Of a DNA stretch of 54,031 nt, positions 15,843 to 23,151 are shown one piece after another (position 1 is the first letter of the stretch; every line of letters starts with the position of its first letter). Both the position numbers and the translations under genes were made by a program. This stretch comes from Desulfobulbaceae bacterium. GTDB taxonomy: Bacteria; Desulfobacterota; Desulfobulbia; Desulfobulbales; SURF-16. Location: assembly GCA_023230525.1 (NCBI GenBank), contig JALNXE010000018.1, forward strand, positions 1 to 54,031, in the 5' to 3' direction. The notes below the pieces were generated by a model. That model saw only the letters and a program-made list of their open reading frames with translations, was not told where the DNA came from and made no database searches.

Positions 15843-17759
15843 TCAGGCGGCGGCTGCCACGCTCTCCGGCATTTTCGCCTCCTGCAGCACCGCCTTGATG
15901 GCCTCCCGGCCGAGGGTTTCTTCATTGAGCAGGGCCTGGGCCAGGGAATCGAGATACTGCCGGTTTGCCTTTAAGACCCTTCCCGATATTTCCTGCTGCC
16001 GGCTGAGAAGTTCCCGGATCTCATCATCAATGAGCTGGGCGGTATGCTCACTGAAGTTCCGCGGCTGCGCTATTTCTTTGCCTAAAAAGACCTGGTCCTC
16101 CTCGGTGCTGAAATTGGCTGCGCCGAGTTTGCTGTTCATGCCCCAGCTGCTCACCATCTTCCTGGCCAGGCGGGTGGCCTGCTCGATGTCGCTTTCCGCG
16201 CCGCTGCTCGTCTCGCCGAAAACCAGCTCCTCCGAGGAGCGGCCGGCCAGCATGACCACCAGGCGATCCTTCAGGTAACTCTCCTGCAGGCTGTACTGAT
16301 CGTCCCGGGGCATCTGCTCGGTCACGCCCAGCGCCCTGCCCCGGGGAATGATGGTAACCTTTTCCGGGGGATCGGCATGGGGCATAAGCCAGGCAGCCAG
16401 GGTATGGCCCGCTTCGTGGTAGGCGACGATTTTTTTCTGTTCCTCGTTGAGCAGGAGCGTCCGTTCCGTGCCGAGGACAATCTTATCCCGGGCCAGTTCG
16501 AGAGTCTCCGTGTCAACCTCTTTTTTTTCTTCACGCCCGGCCAGCAGCGCGGCCTCATTGATCAGATTTTTCAGATCAGCCCCGGAAAAGCCGGCGGTCC
16601 GGCGGGCCAGAGCGTTCCAGTCGATGTTGTCGCTGTGGCGGATATGCCCGGCGTGGATCTTGATGATGTCCTCCCTGGCCTTGCGGTCCGGCAGCTGCAG
16701 GACAAGTTTGCGATCAAAGCGGCCGGGCCTGAGCAGGGCCGGATCAAGCACATCCGGCCGGTTGGTGGCGGCCATCACCACCACCGACTCTTCCGGGGAA
16801 AAGCCGTCCATCAGGGAGAGAATCTGATTGAGGGTCTGCTCCCTTTCATCATTGCCGCCGCCCAATCCAATGCCGCGGCTGCGTCCCACCGCATCAATCT
16901 CATCGATAAAAATAATGGCCGGAGCGCTCTTTTTGGCGTTTTCAAAGAGATCCCGCACCCGCGCCGCACCCACGCCAACGAACATCTCGACAAATTCGGA
17001 GCCGCTGATACTGAAGAACGGCACCTGCGCCTCGCCGGCCGTTGCCCTGGCCAGCAGTGTCTTGCCGGTGCCGGGCGGCCCCATCATCAGCATGCCGCGG
17101 GGCGGCACGGCGCCGAGATCCCTGAATCGTCCCGGTTCCCGCAGGAAGGCGATAATGTCGCGCAGGTCCGCCTTGGCATTCTCCAGGCCCGCCACATCAT
17201 CAAAGGTGAGCCTGGTGTCCGCCTCGCTGTAGAGCCGGGCCTTGGATTTGCCGACGCCGAATATGCCCGGTCCGCCGGCCAGACGCTCCTGCATTCTGCG
17301 GGAGATGAAGTAAAAGAATCCGAAGATCAGCAGCCAGGGAACAATCCCGGCCAGCAGCTGCAGCCACCAGGAAACACTGGTCGATTCCGCCTTGATGATC
17401 ACATTGTTTTTTTCCAGCAGGGGCAGGAGTTCGGGATCCGCCATGGAAGGCAGGACCGTCTTGAACCTGCCGGTGGTTTCCGGCTGTGCCTGTTTGTCCC
17501 CGCCGGCCTTCCCCCCCCCGGCCGGGGCCTTGAATTCGCCGGTCAATTCATCGCCGCGCAGCGAGACCTTGGCGACCCGGTCCTGCTGCACCTCCTGCTT
17601 GAATTCACTGTAGGGTAACACCTTGATCTCAGGTGCGGTAAGCACGTTGAACCAGTAAAGAATCAGCAGGGATACGGTGAGGAACAGGAGAAGATTCATC
17701 CATTCCGGCTGGGAAGATTTGGTTGTGGGCTGAGGCATCTGCGGCCCTTGCTGCTTCAT
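15843..17759 (-). CDS. ftsH: ATP-dependent zinc metalloprotease FtsH
   Basis: A 638-residue membrane AAA+ protease that extracts and degrades membrane and short-lived soluble proteins. The first transmembrane helix is at about 22-40, the periplasmic domain at 41-128, and the second helix at about 130-153. Walker A GPPGTGKT is at 227-234, the pore loop FVEMFVGVG follows near 256, Walker B IDEID is at 285-289, and the zinc site HEAGH is at 448-452, with the third ligand expected in SGAESDIEQAT near 520. Full length for the family, with a Gly-rich insertion (about 80-88) in the periplasmic domain. Its start codon overlaps the stop of the PRC-barrel gene (ATGA), so translation is probably coupled. 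Confidence 0.97.
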   Translation of the reverse strand: MKQQGPQMPQPTTKSSQPEWMNLLLFLTVSLLILYWFNVLTAPEIKVLPYSEFKQEVQQDRVAKVSLRGDELTGEFKAPAGGGKAGGDKQAQPETTGRFKTVLPSMADPELLPLLEKNNVIIKAESTSVSWWLQLLAGIVPWLLIFGFFYFISRRMQERLAGGPGIFGVGKSKARLYSEADTRLTFDDVAGLENAKADLRDIIAFLREPGRFRDLGAVPPRGMLMMGPPGTGKTLLARATAGEAQVPFFSISGSEFVEMFVGVGAARVRDLFENAKKSAPAIIFIDEIDAVGRSRGIGLGGGNDEREQTLNQILSLMDGFSPEESVVVMAATNRPDVLDPALLRPGRFDRKLVLQLPDRKAREDIIKIHAGHIRHSDNIDWNALARRTAGFSGADLKNLINEAALLAGREEKKEVDTETLELARDKIVLGTERTLLLNEEQKKIVAYHEAGHTLAAWLMPHADPPEKVTIIPRGRALGVTEQMPRDDQYSLQESYLKDRLVVMLAGRSSEELVFGETSSGAESDIEQATRLARKMVSSWGMNSKLGAANFSTEEDQVFLGKEIAQPRNFSEHTAQLIDDEIRELLSRQQEISGRVLKANRQYLDSLAQALLNEETLGREAIKAVLQEAKMPESVAAAA

Positions 17760-18514
17760 TTTTTATCCTCCTGTATATTCCCGATGCTCGCGCTGTAATG
17801 TTTGTAAACCTCTAACTCATACTCTTTGCTGATAAAGCCGGCAGGATCGTATTCCGGGGCGCTTTTTATCGCCTCGCGGCTCAGCTTCACCGAAACCTCG
17901 TTGCTCAGCCAGTCCACAGCCGTGATCCAGATCGGCGACACCACCACCTTTCTGCCGCTGAGCCAGTTGCCGATATCAACTTCCAGGTAGCGGATCCGCC
18001 ACTCCTTGTCACCCAGGATGAAATCTTTCACCGTGCCGATTTCACCATCAAGGGTAAGAAGAGTATAGCCGGTTACCGCTTTGCTGCTGCGCAGGTGGAT
18101 ATCCGGCGGGTTCCGTGGTTTCTTTTCATCCTCCGGGAGTGGATCAAAGAGGGGCTGCACCTCCGGAGTCGACAACAGATCGCTTGCCCAGTAGGGCTGC
18201 CAGCCGTAATAAAGGTGATATTGCTCCTCGTAAAAGCGCGACACGGGTTTTACCGTTTCCACCGGCGGGCTGTTCTCCACCTGTTCCCGGGTAAGATCAA
18301 CGCCGAGTGTTTTTCCCCTGCCGTCAACCCCGTTCAGCATGCCCGGCGCAATGAGCACTTCCCTGCCGAAAAGCCAGCTGCCGGTCTGCACGACGAGATA
18401 GCGGACAGTCCAATGCTGATCGTCAAAATAAAACTCATCCAGCCTGCCGATCTCACCGTCCCTGGCTTTGAGGTGAAATTTTTTCAAGTCGGAAAAACGT
18501 CGGTATACTTGCAT
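17756..18514 (-). CDS. Tandem PRC-barrel domain protein
   Basis: A 252-residue soluble protein with two PRC-barrel domains: residues about 5-75 (FHLKARDGEIGRLDEFYFDD, WTVRYLVVQTGSWLFGREV) and about 145-220 (YTLLTLDGEIGTVKDFILGD, WRIRYLEVDIGNWLSGRKV). The clear internal similarity indicates duplication. PRC barrels occur in RimM and photosynthetic reaction-centre H subunits and often act as protein- or membrane-interaction modules. No signal peptide is seen. The ATG at 18514 has GGAG ten bases upstream; an in-frame extension to 18652 is unsupported. It overlaps ftsH by four bases, so an adaptor or stress-linked role with FtsH is possible but is inference. Confidence 0.85.
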   Translation of the reverse strand: MQVYRRFSDLKKFHLKARDGEIGRLDEFYFDDQHWTVRYLVVQTGSWLFGREVLIAPGMLNGVDGRGKTLGVDLTREQVENSPPVETVKPVSRFYEEQYHLYYGWQPYWASDLLSTPEVQPLFDPLPEDEKKPRNPPDIHLRSSKAVTGYTLLTLDGEIGTVKDFILGDKEWRIRYLEVDIGNWLSGRKVVVSPIWITAVDWLSNEVSVKLSREAIKSAPEYDPAGFISKEYELEVYKHYSASIGNIQEDKK

Positions 18515-18559
18515 CTGCAATTTTCTCCATGCAAAAAATTGCCGGGGACGAGCTGAACA

Positions 18560-18586
18560 GATTTGTCCTCTCTCGCAGGACAAATC
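18560..18586. other. Perfect inverted repeat between two genes
   Basis: GATTTGTCCT and AGGACAAATC form a 10-base-pair stem with a 7-base loop, between the 111-residue gene and the PRC-barrel gene. No T-run follows on either strand, so this is either an attenuating or processing hairpin or an operator. Confidence 0.45.
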
Positions 18587-18632
18587 CCGCAAGGCAAGAC
18601 AGCATCGCAGGAGGAAAGGCTCCGGAAACGGA

Positions 18633-18968
18633 TCATATTTCCTCCACCACATAGGGGTTCTGCCCGGTCTTGACCGACATCATCTGGTCCATCCAGGCAA
18701 TAATCTTTTCTGCCGCTGAACTGACAGGCCCTACATTCCATTCTCCTTTCTTGTGGTTGACGCCCCGGGCATCGGAAACCTTTCGGAAGGCAACCGCCAT
18801 CTCGTCGGGGTCAAGCAGGACAATCTCGAGACTTGGCGGCAGGCTGCCGGGGAAAAGCCCTTCTCCCACCGGAATCGCCAGCGTAAATCCCTGTGTTTTG
18901 TCCGTCAGCTGTTCCCTCAGTTCCTTATGGATCGTGGAAAAGCTTTTTTTTATGAATTTTTCAGGCAT
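18633..18968 (-). CDS. Hypothetical protein (111 aa)
   Basis: A 111-residue soluble protein with KKSFSTIHKELREQL, SLEIVLLDPDEMAVAFRKV, NHKKGEWNVGPVSSAAEK and a C-terminal NPYVVEEI. No family is recognised and there is no signal peptide. The ATG at 18968 follows GGGAG by eight bases. It is upstream of the PRC-barrel/ftsH pair on the same strand with a 118-base gap containing a hairpin, so it may be the first gene of that unit. Confidence 0.65.
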   Translation of the reverse strand: MPEKFIKKSFSTIHKELREQLTDKTQGFTLAIPVGEGLFPGSLPPSLEIVLLDPDEMAVAFRKVSDARGVNHKKGEWNVGPVSSAAEKIIAWMDQMMSVKTGQNPYVVEEI

Positions 18969-19201
18969 GTTGTCTTCTCCCTTTTGCCAGTGGTTGAAAT
19001 TTATATTTAAACAAGATTCATGCCAGCAAAGGGAGCGGCTGGGCAAAATCACCCGGACATGCCAAGAAAGCAGGGCAAAGCGATGAATCGAGCCGAGGTT
19101 ATTCATTGGCCAAACCCCATAAATACATGTAGGGTATAGGTAATGCGCAGCGCAGCAGGTTCGCAGCGGCGAGCTGCGTATCATCAAGCAAAAGGGATTT
19201 C

Positions 19202-19852
19202 ATGTCTTCGGTACGCATTCGTTATCAGACCATTGAGTTTGGCAGCACGGATATCCATGTCCGGACTTTACGGGACAGGCAGCAATATGCCGATGCGGGC
19301 GACGTTGCCGCAAAATTAGGGATATCCTCGGCCAGCTGGCCTCTCTTCGGGATCATCTGGGCCTCTGGCGAGATTCTCGCTCATCTCATGTTTGACTATG
19401 AGGTCAAAGGCCGCCGGATATTGGAGGTGGGCTGCGGGATCGCCCTGGCGAGCCTGGTGCTGAATCATCGCCTGGCGGATATTACCGCCACGGACTACCA
19501 TCCGGAGGTGGAACAATTTCTGCTGGCAAACGCTGCCCTCAATAAAGATAAAAAAATACCATTTATTCGCACGGGCTGGGGCGATGCTGACAGCGGATTA
19601 GGAGAGTTTGATCTTGTTATCGGCAGCGACCTGCTGTATGAGAAAAACCATGCCGGGCTGCTGGCCGGTTTTATTGATCAGCATGCCAAGCAGCATTGTG
19701 AAGTGATTCTCGTTGATCCGGGACGCGGTCACCATGCGCGCTTCAGTAAAAAGATGGTGGGCCTGGGTTACTCGCACAGCCAGCGGAAACCTGATAATGC
19801 TGACTATCTGGCCCAGCCGTTTCCGGGGCAGATTCTGCGCTATCAGCGCTAA
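19202..19852 (+). CDS. Class I SAM-dependent methyltransferase, lysine-methyltransferase-like
   Basis: A 216-residue protein. WPLFGIIWASG (46-56) followed by RRILEVGCGIALASLVL (SAM motif I, about 71-87), TATDYHPE and LVIGSDLLYE (acidic motifs II/III) is the pattern of the METTL/Methyltransf_16 group, whose members methylate protein lysines. The target is unknown. It is cytoplasmic. The ATG at 19202 follows AAGGGA by four bases. It is divergent from the 111-residue gene and convergent with the next gene. Confidence 0.8.
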   Translation: MSSVRIRYQTIEFGSTDIHVRTLRDRQQYADAGDVAAKLGISSASWPLFGIIWASGEILAHLMFDYEVKGRRILEVGCGIALASLVLNHRLADITATDYHPEVEQFLLANAALNKDKKIPFIRTGWGDADSGLGEFDLVIGSDLLYEKNHAGLLAGFIDQHAKQHCEVILVDPGRGHHARFSKKMVGLGYSHSQRKPDNADYLAQPFPGQILRYQR

Positions 19853-19890
19853 CCTTGCCGGGCCTGCGGCAGGTTCTGGCAAGCGGCCGC

Positions 19891-21273
19891 TCACAGAACT
19901 TTCTGCAATGCCGGCAGATCCTGGCGCTGGGCGATGCGCAGTTTTTCCTCCTGCAGACGGCCCAGGGTGATCACCAGGGACTCGCCGCTTTTAGCCGCGA
20001 CCCTGCACCAGTTTTTGATCTCCTTGGCCAGGTCCTCTTCGCCGACCCCCTTTGCTCTGCCGGCCTTTTCCACCTGGTTGTCCATATTGCCGGAGTTGAT
20101 AAAGGTCCACATCTGATCATGCTGGGAGATGACGCCGGTATGCCCCCTGGTCGGGGTGGAAAAGGAGAGGATGTACCCTTTCTGTAAATAGGGCGCCATC
20201 TCGTTATAGATCTCGCCGGCAACCTTTTCAACGTTTTTGACGCTGTTCAAACTGGCGGTAAAGACCTTTTCGCCTGATGCTTCAATCAATCCTTCACCGG
20301 TCATATAGGCGTTTGCCGGCAGGCCTTTGTTTTTTGCCATCCGCACCAGCTGATCCTGCAGGCCGCCGCGGCCCCCGTATTGTACGCCTATCCGGCTCAA
20401 ACCGCGCACCACCAGCCCGTAGCAGTTAATTTCCCGGTAGGATCTGCCCAGATAGGACTGCACCGCCCGCACCAGATTGGAGGAAAAGGGATCAGCCGGA
20501 TTTTGTTCGGCGGCAGGAAATTCTTCCGCAGGCACCGTTACGCTCGCGGCTGTTTCCTCCGGGACTTCACTCTGCGGGGGGTCACTCTGCTGCCAGCTCA
20601 GTTCCAGGGTCTGGGGATCAAGGAAAACTTCCTCGCCCCCCTGAATTTGGGTAAAAACCTTGTCGCGGTTGATATCCGCCTGGATAATCCGCCAGGCCTC
20701 TCTGCCATATCTGGGGTTCTGCAGCAGCAGATGGGAAACGGTGGAATTTTCCCCGGCAAGCCGGCCAAGGGAAATTTTTTCCCCGCCTGGCCTGACCGCT
20801 TCCCCGCCGCTCGCCGCCGGCAAAACCGCGGGGAAGGAATCGGCATGAACAGAGACGGCGCTGCCTGCCGCCTGCTCCCCCTGCGGCACTGAGGATTGAC
20901 CAGCAGACTGTGTGGTCCGGGAATATGAAGGGGCGGCGCCGTCTTCCCAGATCAGCTCAAGGGTGTTCTTGTCGATAAATACCCTGGTGCCGGGTTGCAT
21001 CATGGCATAATCTTTCCGGCCATTTTTTTCGGAATAGATGATCTGCCAGGCATCCTTGCTGAATTGACTGTTGTTGACCAGGATATCGGAGACCGTGGGC
21101 TGTTCGTCTGAAATAACGCCAAGGGGCAGGATTTCTCTTGCGGGTGTGGTGACGGGATTTCTGAAGGTATCGGCATCTGCCAGAACCTCCGCAAAGGAAG
21201 CCGCAGCGGTTGATTCGCCTGCATGCTGTTTGTGACAGATCGATTCCACAATTTTCGAGGATTGGACTCTCAT
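19891..21273 (-). CDS. Putative cysteine-peptidase-like protein with two repeat modules
   Basis: A 460-residue protein of unrecognised family. It has two copies of a module of about 50 residues (60-110: TVSDILVNNSQF, AWQIIY, RVFIDKNTLELIWE; 178-228: TVSHLLLQNPRY, AWRIIQ, EVFLDPQTLELSWQ), joined and followed by low-complexity linkers. The C-terminal region (about 265-400) has SYREINCYGLVVRGL (Cys284), RGHTGVISQHDQMW (His378) and FINSGN, the order expected of an NlpC/P60-like Cys-His-polar active site. No signal peptide is visible. The ATG at 21273 is preferred over a GTG at 21282; neither has a good ribosome-binding site. A role in cell-wall or flagellar-rod processing is possible but unproven. 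Confidence 0.6.
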   Translation of the reverse strand: MRVQSSKIVESICHKQHAGESTAAASFAEVLADADTFRNPVTTPAREILPLGVISDEQPTVSDILVNNSQFSKDAWQIIYSEKNGRKDYAMMQPGTRVFIDKNTLELIWEDGAAPSYSRTTQSAGQSSVPQGEQAAGSAVSVHADSFPAVLPAASGGEAVRPGGEKISLGRLAGENSTVSHLLLQNPRYGREAWRIIQADINRDKVFTQIQGGEEVFLDPQTLELSWQQSDPPQSEVPEETAASVTVPAEEFPAAEQNPADPFSSNLVRAVQSYLGRSYREINCYGLVVRGLSRIGVQYGGRGGLQDQLVRMAKNKGLPANAYMTGEGLIEASGEKVFTASLNSVKNVEKVAGEIYNEMAPYLQKGYILSFSTPTRGHTGVISQHDQMWTFINSGNMDNQVEKAGRAKGVGEEDLAKEIKNWCRVAAKSGESLVITLGRLQEEKLRIAQRQDLPALQKVL

Positions 21274-21718
21274 GACAGTCACCCGGACAGTAAAGTTGCA
21301 GCGGCAAACAGTTAGGTTTCACTTCATCTTTTTTCGTTAACGAACACACCGCAGGTCATAATATTTCATGCAGCAATAAGTGGATGAATCTGCTGAATTA
21401 CCGTATCATAACAAAAGTTCAGCAGATTTCGTGCCGCCGCCCTTCCAGGCCGGCATATGCGCTCTTTTTTTTGCATAACAGGCCATTTTCATGATATTTT
21501 TGCCCTGTCCCCCGGGGGGTAGGGTCCAGCCATTTTGGTCAACAATTTGACGAAATCCGGGCAAGAATGTCTTGTTTCTGCGCAGATAAACCGGCAGATT
21601 TTTCCCCCGAACCTCTTACCTGCCGCCAACAATCCCCTTGCCAGGCCCAGGGGCTTATGCTAGGAATAGTTTTTTTATTTACGGACCAGCTCTAAATCAA
21701 CCTGGGAGATTATTCGGT
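21274..21718. other. Divergent intergenic region
   Basis: 445 bases between the peptidase-like gene (minus) and the LemA gene (plus). It holds a GC-rich patch (CCCCCGGGGGG near 21513) and several T-runs. I saw no gene, RNA or convincing promoter. Confidence 0.35.
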
Positions 21719-22315
21719 ATGCGGCCGGAGGTTATCATTCCTTTGTGTTTCTTTGTTTTCGTTTTTTTTGCCTGGACGATCAGCACGTACAACAAGTTCG
21801 TCAGATACCGGAACAAGATCGAAGAGTCCTGGAGCGCCATCGATGTGGCCTTGAAACGCCGGGCCAATCTCATTCCCAATCTGATCCGCGTCATTGAGGG
21901 CTACAGCAATCATGAGGCCAGAATTTTTCAGGAAAAAGCCGAGCGGCTGGCGGGCAAGTCAAAAACTGCGGAGCGCATGGCGGAAGAAAGCCATATTTCC
22001 CAGTCCCTTGGCGGCTTAATGGCCCTGGCCGAGGCCTACCCGGACCTGAAGGCAAGCGGCAATTTTCTCGATCTGCAGAACAGCCTTGACGAGATTGAAC
22101 AGGAGGTGCAGCATGCCAGGGACAGATACAACAGCTACATCGGCCGCTTGAACACCCTGGTGGAATCCTTTCCCGCAAGTCTCATTGCCGGACGGTTCGG
22201 CTTTACCAAAAAAAGCTATCTGGCCCTGGAGCTCACCACCCAGCGGGAAATGCCGGCGGTGGACTTTTCCACCCCCTCGGCCCCGGAGAAAAACAGCAGC
22301 GAAATATCAGCCTGA
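21719..22315 (+). CDS. LemA family protein
   Basis: A 198-residue protein with one N-terminal membrane helix (about 5-22) followed by a long helical domain: ESWSAIDVALKRRANLIPNL (36-55) is the LemA signature, and the helices around EIEQEVQHARDRYNSYIGRL follow. LemA proteins are small membrane-anchored helical-bundle proteins of uncertain function, often beside TPM-domain or HtpX-type genes; neither is here. The ATG at 21719 follows GGGAG by about ten bases. A methyltransferase gene starts 32 bases downstream on the same strand. Confidence 0.9.
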   Translation: MRPEVIIPLCFFVFVFFAWTISTYNKFVRYRNKIEESWSAIDVALKRRANLIPNLIRVIEGYSNHEARIFQEKAERLAGKSKTAERMAEESHISQSLGGLMALAEAYPDLKASGNFLDLQNSLDEIEQEVQHARDRYNSYIGRLNTLVESFPASLIAGRFGFTKKSYLALELTTQREMPAVDFSTPSAPEKNSSEISA

Positions 22316-22347
22316 ATCGGGCAAAACAGGGAGGCTGACCAACTACC

Positions 22348-23136
22348 ATGCCACCATTGCCGCCTGTGGCCTATGATGAAGTGGCCAAGCTCTATGACCA
22401 GCGCTACACCGCCGGTCCCCAGGGGGTCGCGGAAATTCTTGAGTCCTGCGCCGCCTCGGTGCGCGCCGCCAGGATCCTTGAGGTGGGCTGCGGCACCGGC
22501 CACTGGCTGAGCACATTGGCAGGCGGGACAAGCCTTTTCGGCCTGGATTATTCCACCGGCATGCTGGCCGGGGCCAGGGCAAAGTGCAGCGCCCTGCATC
22601 TCTGCCAAGGCGAGGCCGGACACCTGCCCTTTGCGCCCGCAGCCTTTGATTTCATCTACTGCGTCCATGCCATCCAACATTTCAACGGGCCGGACAATTT
22701 CATCAGACAGGCCTACGGCCTTCTCCGGCCCGGCGGGGTGCTGGCCATCATCGGCATGGACCCGCATCTGGAGCAGGACAGCTGGTATGTTTATGATTAC
22801 TTCCCCGGCACCCGGCAGCGGGACCTGGAGCGCTATCCCGCTTCAACAGCCCTGCTCCAACTGATGGGGCAGGCCGGTTTTGCCGGTTGCGAGCGACGCT
22901 CCGGCGCTTGTCTGCAGCAGGATTTCGCGGGAATTGAGGTCCTGCATGATCCCGTTCTGCACAAAGACGGGGCCTCGCAGCTCTCGCTGTTAAGTGATGA
23001 TGAGTTCAGCGCCGGCCTGGCGCGCATCCGGGCAGCCCTGGCCGGGGCAGCGGCAAGGGGCGGGGAAATCATCTTTCCGGCCCATATCAGCCTGCCCGCC
23101 CTGATCGGCCGGAAACCGGAGAAAGCCGCACAATAG
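22348..23136 (+). CDS. Class I SAM-dependent methyltransferase (Methyltransf_11 type)
   Basis: A 262-residue protein. SAM motif I ILEVGCGTGHWL is at 43-54, motif II FGLDYSTGML near 64-73, and FIYCVHAIQHF then YGLLRPGGVLAIIG form the rest of the fold. This family includes small-molecule methyltransferases (quinone, lipid, antibiotic); the substrate cannot be read. It follows lemA closely and probably shares its transcript. GGGAGG is 13 bases from the ATG, longer than usual. The 3' end converges on the U32 gene with a 15-base gap. Confidence 0.8.
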   Translation: MPPLPPVAYDEVAKLYDQRYTAGPQGVAEILESCAASVRAARILEVGCGTGHWLSTLAGGTSLFGLDYSTGMLAGARAKCSALHLCQGEAGHLPFAPAAFDFIYCVHAIQHFNGPDNFIRQAYGLLRPGGVLAIIGMDPHLEQDSWYVYDYFPGTRQRDLERYPASTALLQLMGQAGFAGCERRSGACLQQDFAGIEVLHDPVLHKDGASQLSLLSDDEFSAGLARIRAALAGAAARGGEIIFPAHISLPALIGRKPEKAAQ

Positions 23137-23151
23137 CTTCAGCCAGCCCGC

